This document shows, in pieces, positions 17,519-25,442 of a stretch of DNA of 64,000 nt. The translations under genes were made by a program, and so were the position numbers. Source of the DNA: Mesorhizobium sp. NZP2077 (lineage in GTDB: Bacteria; Pseudomonadota; Alphaproteobacteria; Rhizobiales; Rhizobiaceae); contig NZ_CP051293.1 in NCBI RefSeq assembly GCF_013170805.1, positions 3,478,001 through 3,542,000 of the forward strand. Direction: 5' to 3'. Each line of letters opens with the position of its first letter. The stretch's first letter is position 1. The notes under the pieces are model-generated. The model ran no database searches, was not told where the DNA came from, and saw only the letters and a list, made by a program, of their open reading frames with translations.

Positions 17519-19432
17519 ATGGACCTTGCCAGTCGTGGTAGCGAGGCCGAAACCGTCGAGCAATCAAGCCATTCCGGGGCGGAGCAGCACAGCACCAAGG
17601 TGCTGATGCTGGGTGCGCTCGGCGTTGTCTATGGCGATATCGGCACCAGCCCGATCTATGCCTTCCGTGAGGCGCTTCACGCTTCGCCCGGTATCGATGC
17701 GCGCGTTCATGTGCTTGGCGTGCTGTCGCTGATCGTCTGGGCGCTGACGATCATCGTGACCATAAAATATGTCGCCTTCGTGCTTCGGGCCGACAACAAG
17801 GGCGAAGGCGGTACGTTGTCCCTGATGTCGCTGGCGCGCAGCGCCTATCCCAAAGGCGCGCGACTCATCCTGGCGATCGGCCTTTGCGGCGCGGCACTGT
17901 TTTTCGGCGATTCGATCATAACCCCGGCCATCTCCGTGCTGTCGGCGGTCGAGGGCCTCAGGGTGGTGACCCCGACACTGGACGCTTACGTCGTGCCGAT
18001 TACGCTGGTCATCCTGGCCATCCTGTTCTCGGTGCAACGCTTCGGCACGGGGAAGGTGGCGGCGGTGTTCGGCCCGGTGACCGCGCTGTGGTTCCTGGCT
18101 ATCGGCGTCGCGGGGCTCTATCACCTGATGGACGATCCATCGATCCTGCTGGCCATCAATCCGTATTACGCGGTCGCCTATCTCGTCAGCACGCCCACGG
18201 CCGCCTTTGTCACTGTCGGTGCGGTGTTCCTGGCGGTAACCGGGGCCGAGGCGCTCTATGTCGATCTCGGCCATTTTGGACGCAAGCCCATCGTGCTGGC
18301 GTGGTTTTCCATGGTTTTCCCTTGCCTGCTGCTCAACTATTTCGGGCAAGGTGCCTTTGTGCTGGCCAATGGCGGGCGGCCGACCAATCCATTCTTCCAG
18401 ATGCTGCCTGACTGGGCGCTGATGCCGATGGTGGGACTGGCGACGGCCGCGACCGTCATCGCCAGCCAGGCAGTCATATCAGGTGCTTTTTCGTTGACCC
18501 GCCAGGCGGTGCAGCTCAACCTTCTGCCACGCATCGAGGTGCAGCATACGTCCGAAATGCAACACGGCCAGATCTACATGCCCCGCGTCAACCTGCTCGT
18601 CGCCCTGGGGGTGATGCTGCTGGTCGTCGGTTTCGGCAGCTCGAGTTCGCTGGCTTCCGCCTACGGCATCTCGGTGACCGGCGAAATGCTGATGACGACG
18701 ATCCTGCTGTTCGTTGTCATGCGCAAGCTCTGGAAATGGACACTGGCGGTCGCCCTGCCGCTGACCTTGCTGTTCGGTATCATCGACAGCGGCTTCTTCC
18801 TGGCAAACATCGTGAAGATCTTCGAAGGCGGCTGGGTGTCGATCACGGTTGCCTGCCTGATGGGGCTGATCATGGGGACCTGGATACGCGGCACCCGCTA
18901 TCTCTTCGACAAGACCCGCCGCAACGAGATTCCGCTCGATTTCCTCGCCGCCAATCTCCTGAAGAAGAAGCCGCACCTGGTATCTGGCACAGCGGTGTTC
19001 CTGACCAGCGATCCACTCAGCGCGCCGACAGCGCTGATGCACAGCCTGAAGCACTACAAGGTGCTGCATGAGCAGAACGTCATCCTTTCGGTGGTGACGG
19101 CGCCGCAGCCGGTGGTGCCCGACAGCGAGCGGGTCAAGATGGAGACGGTCAACGAGCTGTTCATGCGGGTGACACTGACCTTCGGCTACATGGAACAGCC
19201 CAACATTCCGCGCGCTTTGGCGATCTGCCGCAAGCAGGGCTGGAAGTTCGACATCATGACGACGTCGTTCTTCCTGTCGCGGCGCTCGCTCAAGGCCTCG
19301 CCGAATTCCGGCATGCCGGTGTGGCAGGATCGGCTGTTCATCGGCCTGGCGCGCACCGCGGCCGATGCGACCGAATATTTCCAGATCCCGACCGGACGTG
19401 TTGTGGAAATCGGTACACAAGTCGCTATTTAA
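17519..19432 (+). CDS. kup: Low-affinity potassium uptake protein Kup (copy 1)
   Basis: 637 residues from ATG 17519, preceded by a G-rich GGGGGGTGG. Family signature [20 protein letters not shown] near residue 32, then [18 protein letters not shown], and about twelve hydrophobic segments followed by a soluble C-terminal domain. Kup/HAK/KT proteins import K+ with protons, mainly at low pH or high osmolarity. A paralogue lies 190 bases downstream. The last ~178 residues differ from that copy at only two positions, while the membrane part has clearly diverged. About 60 bases of leader are also shared with copy 2. Confidence 0.95.
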   Translation: MDLASRGSEAETVEQSSHSGAEQHSTKVLMLGALGVVYGDIGTSPIYAFREALHASPGIDARVHVLGVLSLIVWALTIIVTIKYVAFVLRADNKGEGGTLSLMSLARSAYPKGARLILAIGLCGAALFFGDSIITPAISVLSAVEGLRVVTPTLDAYVVPITLVILAILFSVQRFGTGKVAAVFGPVTALWFLAIGVAGLYHLMDDPSILLAINPYYAVAYLVSTPTAAFVTVGAVFLAVTGAEALYVDLGHFGRKPIVLAWFSMVFPCLLLNYFGQGAFVLANGGRPTNPFFQMLPDWALMPMVGLATAATVIASQAVISGAFSLTRQAVQLNLLPRIEVQHTSEMQHGQIYMPRVNLLVALGVMLLVVGFGSSSSLASAYGISVTGEMLMTTILLFVVMRKLWKWTLAVALPLTLLFGIIDSGFFLANIVKIFEGGWVSITVACLMGLIMGTWIRGTRYLFDKTRRNEIPLDFLAANLLKKKPHLVSGTAVFLTSDPLSAPTALMHSLKHYKVLHEQNVILSVVTAPQPVVPDSERVKMETVNELFMRVTLTFGYMEQPNIPRALAICRKQGWKFDIMTTSFFLSRRSLKASPNSGMPVWQDRLFIGLARTAADATEYFQIPTGRVVEIGTQVAI

Positions 19433-19621
19433 AGCAGATAAGGCAGGTATTATTGAGCGCCCGCCATGCCCCTGCAGCCGCGAATTCAGCCCGCAACCAT
19501 TGGATTTACAGGCCATTTCCCAAGGAGCCTAGCGTTGCCGGCATGGGAGCCATCACGCGACGGCACTTGATATTGCATTGCAGCAAGCGTAGAGCACCGC
19601 GCGCTTATCGGAGTGTCGTCC

Positions 19622-21541
19622 ATGGCCCTTGCCAATGCTGGTAGTGAGGCAGAACCCGTCGAACTGTCGAGCCATCCGGAGATTGAACAGCATAGCACCA
19701 AGGTGCTGATGCTGGGCGCGCTCGGCGTTGTCTATGGAGATATCGGCACTAGCCCGATCTATGCCTTTCGCGAGGCGCTGGTGGCGTCGTCCCACGGCAC
19801 CGTCGCGGATCGCGGCGATATCCTCGGCGTGCTGTCGTTGATCATCTGGTCGCTGACGATCACCGTTACGATAAAATACATCATGTTCGTGCTTCGCGCC
19901 GACAACCGCGGCGAGGGCGGCGTGCTGTCGCTGATGGCGCTGGCACGCGGCAGTTTCCCGAAGCGTTCAGCGGTGATTTTGGGCATCGGTATCGTCGGCG
20001 CCTCGCTGTTTTTCGGCGATGCGGTCATTACACCGGCGATTTCAGTGCTTTCGGCGGTCGAGGGCATGAATGTCGTTACGCCTGCTTTCCAGCCTTACGT
20101 GGTGCCGCTGACCCTGGTCATCCTCGCCATGGTTTTCGCGGTGCAACGTTTCGGCACGGGCGGGGTGGGGCTGGTGTTCGGCCCGGTAACCGCGGTCTGG
20201 TTCCTGGCGATCGGTCTTTCCGGCCTGAAACATATCATCAACGATCCGGAAATCCTGCTCGCGATCAGCCCGCACTATATCGTCGCCTTCCTGATCCATT
20301 CGCCGGACGTAGCCTTCGTCACGGTCGGCGCAGTCTTTCTCGCCGTGACCGGTGCGGAAGCGCTCTATGCCGATCTCGGCCATTTCGGCCGCAAGCCGAT
20401 CGTGCTGGCCTGGCTGGCGATCGTATTTCCCTGTCTGCTGCTCAACTATGCCGGGCAGGGCGCCTTCGTGCTGGCCAAGAACGGCATCGTCGGCCATCCG
20501 TTCTTCGAAATGAACGAGGGTTGGGCTCTGATTCCCATGGTCGTGCTGGCTACCGCCGCGACGGTCATTGCCAGCCAGGCGGTGATTTCGGGTGCCTTCT
20601 CGCTGACCAGGCAGGCGGTGCAGCTCAACATGCTGCCGCGGTTGGAAATCCTGCACACGTCGGAAAGACAGTCCGGACAGATCTACATGCCGCGTGTCAA
20701 CCTGTTGCTGGCGCTGGTGGTGATGATGCTGGTGGTCGGCTTCGGCGAGTCCAGCAAGCTCGCCTCCGCTTACGGCATCTCGGTGACCGGCAACATGTTG
20801 GTGACGACGGTGCTGCTCTATGTCGTGATGACCCGCATCTGGAAATGGAAGCTGGGGGTGGCGATCCCACTGACCGCACTGTTTGCCTTCATCGACGTCG
20901 GCTTCTTTGCCTCCAACATCGTCAAAGTGTTCGAAGGTGGCTGGGCTTCGCTTGCGGTGGCCTTCACCATCGTTCTGGGCATGTGGACCTGGGTGCGCGG
21001 CAGCCGCTATCTGTTCGACAAGACCCGCCGCAACGAGATCCCGCTCGATTTCCTCGCCGCCAATCTCTTGAAGAAGAAGCCGCAGCTGGTGTCCGGCACC
21101 GCGGTGTTCCTGACCAGCGATCCGCTCAGCGCGCCAACCGCTCTGATGCACAGCCTCAAGCACTACAAGGTGCTGCATGAGCAGAACGTAATCCTTTCGG
21201 TGGTGACCGCGCCGCAGCCGGTGGTGCCGGACAGCGAGCGGGTCAAGATGGAGACGGTCAACGAGCTGTTCATGCGGGTGACTTTGACCTTCGGCTACAT
21301 GGAACAGCCCAACATTCCGCGCGCTTTGGCGATCTGCCGCAAGCAGGGCTGGAAGTTCGACATCATGACGACGTCGTTCTTCCTGTCGCGGCGCTCGCTC
21401 AAGGCATCGCCCAATTCCGGCATGCCGGTGTGGCAGGACAAGCTGTTCATCGGCCTGGCACGCACGGCCGCCGATGCAACCGAATATTTCCAGATCCCGA
21501 CCGGGCGTGTGGTAGAAATCGGCACTCAGGTGGCGATCTGA
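19622..21541 (+). CDS. kup: Low-affinity potassium uptake protein Kup (copy 2)
   Basis: 639 residues from ATG 19622, aligned with the start of copy 1; an in-frame GTG lies three codons upstream. Same architecture: [38 protein letters not shown], twelve hydrophobic segments, soluble C-terminal domain. By eye the membrane half shares roughly 70% of residues with copy 1. From [15 protein letters not shown] onward the two are practically identical, which suggests gene conversion. The pair probably gives K+ uptake with different kinetics or regulation, by inference. Rhizobia commonly carry more than one kup. Confidence 0.95.
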   Translation: MALANAGSEAEPVELSSHPEIEQHSTKVLMLGALGVVYGDIGTSPIYAFREALVASSHGTVADRGDILGVLSLIIWSLTITVTIKYIMFVLRADNRGEGGVLSLMALARGSFPKRSAVILGIGIVGASLFFGDAVITPAISVLSAVEGMNVVTPAFQPYVVPLTLVILAMVFAVQRFGTGGVGLVFGPVTAVWFLAIGLSGLKHIINDPEILLAISPHYIVAFLIHSPDVAFVTVGAVFLAVTGAEALYADLGHFGRKPIVLAWLAIVFPCLLLNYAGQGAFVLAKNGIVGHPFFEMNEGWALIPMVVLATAATVIASQAVISGAFSLTRQAVQLNMLPRLEILHTSERQSGQIYMPRVNLLLALVVMMLVVGFGESSKLASAYGISVTGNMLVTTVLLYVVMTRIWKWKLGVAIPLTALFAFIDVGFFASNIVKVFEGGWASLAVAFTIVLGMWTWVRGSRYLFDKTRRNEIPLDFLAANLLKKKPQLVSGTAVFLTSDPLSAPTALMHSLKHYKVLHEQNVILSVVTAPQPVVPDSERVKMETVNELFMRVTLTFGYMEQPNIPRALAICRKQGWKFDIMTTSFFLSRRSLKASPNSGMPVWQDKLFIGLARTAADATEYFQIPTGRVVEIGTQVAI

Positions 21542-21576
21542 TCGGCTTGATCGCCTCGGCCTGACAGGAGGCGGAC

Positions 21577-22605
21577 ATGAGCGGCGAATTGGTGCTTGTC
21601 ACCGGCGGATCGGGCTTCCTCGGCGCCCACTGCATTATCGCACTCTTGAAGGCGGGCTACCGCGTGCGCACGACCGTGCGCTCCGCCAAGCGGCAAGCCG
21701 ATGTGCTCGCTATGCTGAAGGCCGGCGGCGTTGAGCCGGGTGACAGGCTCTCCTTTGCCATCGCCGACCTCATGAGCGACGCAGGCTGGCCGCAAGCGGT
21801 CGCCGGCTGTGACTATGTGCTCCATGTCGCCTCGCCATTTCCGCCCGGCGTGCCGAAGCACGAGGATGACCTGATCATTCCGGCTCGTGAAGGCGCATTG
21901 CGGGTGCTGCGGGCGGCGCGGGACGCCGGTGTGAAACGTGTCGTGCTGACCTCGTCCTTCGCAGCGATCGGCTACGGCAAGATGCCGCCCGGGCCATTCA
22001 CCGAAGAGAGCTGGACCGATCCGATGGCCAAGGTCAGCGCCTATGTGAAGTCGAAGACGCTTGCCGAGCGCGCGGCCTGGGATTTCATCGCCACTGAGGG
22101 CGGCAAGCTAGAGCTTGCGGTCGTCAATCCGGTCGGCATTTTCGGGCCGGTGCTCGGGTCGGACCATTCGACCTCCACCGAATTCGTCCAGCGCATGATG
22201 AACGGTGCCATGCCGGGCCTGCCGCGCCTGTCCTTCGGCGTTGTCGATGCGCGCGACGTGGCTGACCTGCATGTGCGCGCCATGACCAATCCGGCGGCGA
22301 AGGGCGAGCGCTTCCTGGCTGTATCAGGTGATTTCATGACCGTGCGGGAGATCGCGCAGACCTTGAAGGCGCGGCTCGGCGATGCGGCGGCACGCGTCAA
22401 GACGCGGGAGCTTCCCGATTGGCTGGTGCGGATCGTCGGGCTGTTCAACGCGGAAGCCGCGCAGCTGGTGACGGAATTGGGCAAGGTCAAGAATGCCACC
22501 AACGCCAAGGCGGTGCGCCTGCTCGGCTGGGCGCCGCGCTCGCGCGAGGATGCGCTGGCCGCTACCGGCGAGAGCCTGATCCGGCTCGGCCTGCTCAAGA
22601 AGTAG
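21577..22605 (+). CDS. NAD(P)-dependent epimerase/dehydratase, dihydroflavonol-reductase-like
   Basis: 342 residues with AGGAGG before ATG 21577. Extended short-chain dehydrogenase fold: Rossmann motif VTGGSGFLGAHCI at residues ~7-19, NAD(P) binding beta strand YRVRTTVRS, and an active-site region where YVKSKTLAE supplies the YxxxK motif. The closest family type is the dihydroflavonol 4-reductase/cinnamoyl-CoA or methylglyoxal reductase-like group, which reduces aldehydes and ketones. Substrate not predictable. It follows kup by 35 bases on the same strand, convergent with the next gene. Confidence 0.88.
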   Translation: MSGELVLVTGGSGFLGAHCIIALLKAGYRVRTTVRSAKRQADVLAMLKAGGVEPGDRLSFAIADLMSDAGWPQAVAGCDYVLHVASPFPPGVPKHEDDLIIPAREGALRVLRAARDAGVKRVVLTSSFAAIGYGKMPPGPFTEESWTDPMAKVSAYVKSKTLAERAAWDFIATEGGKLELAVVNPVGIFGPVLGSDHSTSTEFVQRMMNGAMPGLPRLSFGVVDARDVADLHVRAMTNPAAKGERFLAVSGDFMTVREIAQTLKARLGDAAARVKTRELPDWLVRIVGLFNAEAAQLVTELGKVKNATNAKAVRLLGWAPRSREDALAATGESLIRLGLLKK

Positions 22606-22639
22606 CGCGGCGGCAGGAAGACCAGCCGCCGCGAAGTTT

Positions 22640-23533
22640 TCAGCCGGCCAGAGCGGCTTTGTTGGCCTCAAGAAACTGCTTCAGCGTCTGGGGCTTCCTG
22701 CCGGAAAGCGTTTCGACCGCGTCCGTCACCATGGCGATGCGGCCGGACCGCGTGTTGGCGTCGAAGGAAACAATGATACGGGCGAAGTCCTCAGGAAGGC
22801 CCGCTGCCTTGACGCCTTCGGTCAGCGCCTCATCCGGCAGCTGGATGACTTCCAGCGGCTTGCCGGTGACTTCCGTCACCAGAGCGGCAATCTCGCTCGT
22901 CGTATAGGCGTGCGGGCCGGTCAGCGTGTAAATATTGCTCTCCTTTGTGCCGGATGCGAGGCCTGCCGCGATCGCAGCGGCCATGTCGTCACGGGCGCCG
23001 TGGGCGATGCGGCCATTGCCGGCCGAGGAGTACCACTTGCCGGATGCAATGGCGTGCGGCAGCGCCAGGAACAGGTTCTCCTGATACCACCCATTGCGGA
23101 AGATGGTGTAGGGGATGCCGCTCGCCTTGATCGCCTGCTCGGTGCCGTAATGGTCGCCGGCGAACAGCACCGGCGAAACAGGTTCAGGATTGGGCATCGA
23201 CGTATAAAGCAGATGCGAAACGCCGGCTGCCTTGGCCGCCGCCACCGCGGTCTGATGCTGCTTCAGGCGACGGTCGCTCTTGAGGTCGAGATCGCCGGTC
23301 GAGACGATCAGCACGCGGTCGGCGCCGGCAAATGCCTTCTCCAGCGAAGCCGGATCGTTGAAGTCGGCCGCCCTGACGGTGACGCCAAGTGCCGCCAGGT
23401 CGGCGAGGTTTTCGGGGCCGCGCGTGGTGGCGATGATGCTTGCCGGCGCGACTTTCTGAGCGTCCAGCAGATGGCGGATGACGGCGCGGCCAAGCTGGCC
23501 GGAAGCGCCGGTGACAAGGAGGGTTTCGGTCAT
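22640..23533 (-). CDS. NmrA-like / QOR2-type NAD(P)H:quinone oxidoreductase
   Basis: 297 residues from ATG 23533 (MTETLLVTGASGQLGRAVI); an upstream start at 23572 runs into the operator region and is unlikely. Atypical SDR with GASGQLG nucleotide motif, no YxxxK catalytic pair, and NWGY-like segment FRNGWYQENL typical of the YtfG/QorB (QOR2) family. Such enzymes reduce quinones and reactive electrophiles with NADPH. Divergent from an HxlR regulator with a large inverted repeat between, the same arrangement as the qor2-qorR pair described in other bacteria. Confidence 0.85.
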   Translation of the reverse strand: MTETLLVTGASGQLGRAVIRHLLDAQKVAPASIIATTRGPENLADLAALGVTVRAADFNDPASLEKAFAGADRVLIVSTGDLDLKSDRRLKQHQTAVAAAKAAGVSHLLYTSMPNPEPVSPVLFAGDHYGTEQAIKASGIPYTIFRNGWYQENLFLALPHAIASGKWYSSAGNGRIAHGARDDMAAAIAAGLASGTKESNIYTLTGPHAYTTSEIAALVTEVTGKPLEVIQLPDEALTEGVKAAGLPEDFARIIVSFDANTRSGRIAMVTDAVETLSGRKPQTLKQFLEANKAALAG

Positions 23534-23564
23534 GGGGAGGTCCTGATTTGCGCCAGCGTGGCGG

Positions 23565-23597
23565 GTGCTCATAATGGTCTCAAAAAGAGACCAGCAC
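23565..23597. promoter_or_regulatory. Operator-like nested inverted repeat between qor2-like and hxlR-like genes
   Basis: GGTCTC-AAAAA-GAGACC at 23576-23592 is a perfect 6-5-6 inverted repeat, flanked by an outer GTGCT (23565-23569) and AGCAC (23593-23597). It sits between divergent starts and is a likely HxlR-dimer site. Confidence 0.6.
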
Positions 23598-23669
23598 TAA
23601 AATAGGAATTGACCCGGTGCCGTAAAGAAGGCAGTTTTTCGGGAGGTAGGCACACACAGGGAACCAGCC

Positions 23670-24080
23670 ATGGACGGCAAGATCGTCAATCTGAAATCGA
23701 AGATCGAGATCTATAAAGCCATGACGGCCGGCGCCAACTTCGCCGACTGTCCGGTTCGCGACGTCATGCAGGGCGTCAACGGCAAATGGAGTCCGCTGCT
23801 GGTGATGGCGCTCGCGGAGAAGCCCTATCGCTTTGGCGAACTGCGGCGGCTCGTTCCTGATATCTCGCAGCGCATGCTCACCCAGACGCTGCACGAACTG
23901 CAACGCGACGGTTATGTGCGTCGCGAAGTGTTCCCGACCAAGCCGCCGAGTGTCGAATACAGCCTGACCGATCTCGGGCGCTCGATGTTCGGCGCCTTGC
24001 ACCAGCTGATCCAGTGGGCCGAGCTCAACCACGATGCGGTGCGCGCGGCGCGTGCCGGCTTCGACGCAACACAGGTTTGA
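23670..24080 (+). CDS. HxlR/DUF24-family transcriptional regulator, redox-type
   Basis: 136 residues. Winged helix of the HxlR family: conserved Cys27 in ADCPVRDVMQGVNGKWSPLL, recognition region FGELRRLVPDISQRMLTQTLHEL, and wing YVRREVFPTKPPSVEYSLTDLG. A lone N-terminal cysteine at this position is the thiol sensor in YodB, HypR and QorR. This protein may therefore respond to quinones or diamide and control the divergent reductase. Regulation is inferred from layout and the inverted repeat; the family call is firm. Confidence 0.88.
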   Translation: MDGKIVNLKSKIEIYKAMTAGANFADCPVRDVMQGVNGKWSPLLVMALAEKPYRFGELRRLVPDISQRMLTQTLHELQRDGYVRREVFPTKPPSVEYSLTDLGRSMFGALHQLIQWAELNHDAVRAARAGFDATQV

Positions 24081-24132
24081 ACAGCCGGGCAGCGTTCGCG
24101 CCGCGACTTGATTTCATCAGGCGCCTGAAGGA

Positions 24133-25419
24133 TTGTCCCGGCCAGTTCGGCTTGGGGGCATCGGCATTTCCTACGACATCGCAATTGCAGGCGCTGGCCC
24201 GGCGGGGCTGGCCATGGCGCTCTATCTCAAGCGTGCCGGGCATAGGGTCACCCTCGTCGAGCGCTTCGAGGAGCCGAAGCCGGTCGGCTCCGGGCTGATC
24301 CTGCAGCCGACCGGCTTGACGGTTCTGGCCGATCTCGGCCTGCTCGATGACATACTGGCGCTCGGCGCCCGCATCGACCGGCTGCATGGCGCCGACGCCT
24401 CGACCGGCCGCACCGTGCTCGACGTCCGCTACGACGCCCAGCGCGGCCACCGTTTCGGCCTGGCGGTGCACCGCGCGGCCCTGTTCGGCGTGCTGTTTCG
24501 CGCCGCCCGACGTGAGGCCATCGCCATCGAGACGGGCGTCGAGATCGAGACCATGGAGGCCGGCGAACGGGCGACGCTGATCTGTGGCAATGGGCGACGG
24601 GCAGGGCCATTCGACTTGATTGTCGACGCCAGTGGTTCGCGCTCGAAACTGCGGCAGAGCGTGGGCAATGCAGGTGCACCACGGCCACTCACCTATGGCG
24701 CGTTCTGGGCCTCGCTCGACTGGCGCGGCGAGGGCTTTGACGAACACGCGCTTCTACAGCGCTACGACAAGGCCTGCGTGATGATCGGCGTGCTGCCGAT
24801 CGGCCGGCCGGAACCGGGCGCCGAGAGGATGGCGGCCTTCTTCTGGAGCCTGAAGCCGGCCGATGCCGATGCGGTGCGCGCTGTCGGCATCGATGCCTGG
24901 AAGGAACGGGTGGTGCGGCTGTGGCCGCAGAGCGAGGCGTATACCAGCCAGATCGACGGTTTCGATCAGCTCTCGCTGGCCCGCTACGGCCATCACACGA
25001 TGAAGCTTCCCGTCGGTCGCAGCTTGGCCGTCATCGGCGATGCCGCGCATTCGACCAGCCCACAGCTTGGGCAAGGGGCCAATATGGCGCTGCTCGACGC
25101 GGCGGCGCTCAGCCATGCGCTGGCGCGCACGCAGAGCGTCGAGGCAGCGCTTGAAACCTACGCCAAGGCGCGGCGCTGGCATGTGCGTGTCTTTCAGGCG
25201 CTGTCGCTGGCGTTCACGCCGTTCTACCAGTCGGATTCCACGGCGCTGCCCTTCATCCGCGACAGGCTGGTGGCGACCATCGCAAAGATCCCACCGGCGC
25301 CGCAGCTTCTGGCCTCGATGGTCGCCGGCACGGTGATCGATCCGTTCAGGCGGGCAGGGCTTAGGGAAGCGCGGTGGGATTTCGGACAAAATCGGGTTCA
25401 TGATACGACCGCGTCATAG
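24133..25419 (+). CDS. FAD-dependent aromatic-type monooxygenase
   Basis: Up to 428 residues. GxGxxG motif IAIAGAGPAGLAMALYLKRAG, the DG-like middle motif, and the second FAD motif GDAAHSTSPQLGQGANMALLDA identify a group A flavoprotein monooxygenase (p-hydroxybenzoate hydroxylase fold). Substrate unknown. The start is uncertain: TTG 24133 is the listed choice, but the GAAGGA is too close to it. A start nearer 24166 (ATT, after GGGGG) would give a more usual N-terminus. No partner genes of a degradation pathway adjoin it. Confidence 0.82.
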   Translation: MSRPVRLGGIGISYDIAIAGAGPAGLAMALYLKRAGHRVTLVERFEEPKPVGSGLILQPTGLTVLADLGLLDDILALGARIDRLHGADASTGRTVLDVRYDAQRGHRFGLAVHRAALFGVLFRAARREAIAIETGVEIETMEAGERATLICGNGRRAGPFDLIVDASGSRSKLRQSVGNAGAPRPLTYGAFWASLDWRGEGFDEHALLQRYDKACVMIGVLPIGRPEPGAERMAAFFWSLKPADADAVRAVGIDAWKERVVRLWPQSEAYTSQIDGFDQLSLARYGHHTMKLPVGRSLAVIGDAAHSTSPQLGQGANMALLDAAALSHALARTQSVEAALETYAKARRWHVRVFQALSLAFTPFYQSDSTALPFIRDRLVATIAKIPPAPQLLASMVAGTVIDPFRRAGLREARWDFGQNRVHDTTAS

Positions 25420-25442
25420 AGTGTTCGTCTGGGCCGATCCGC

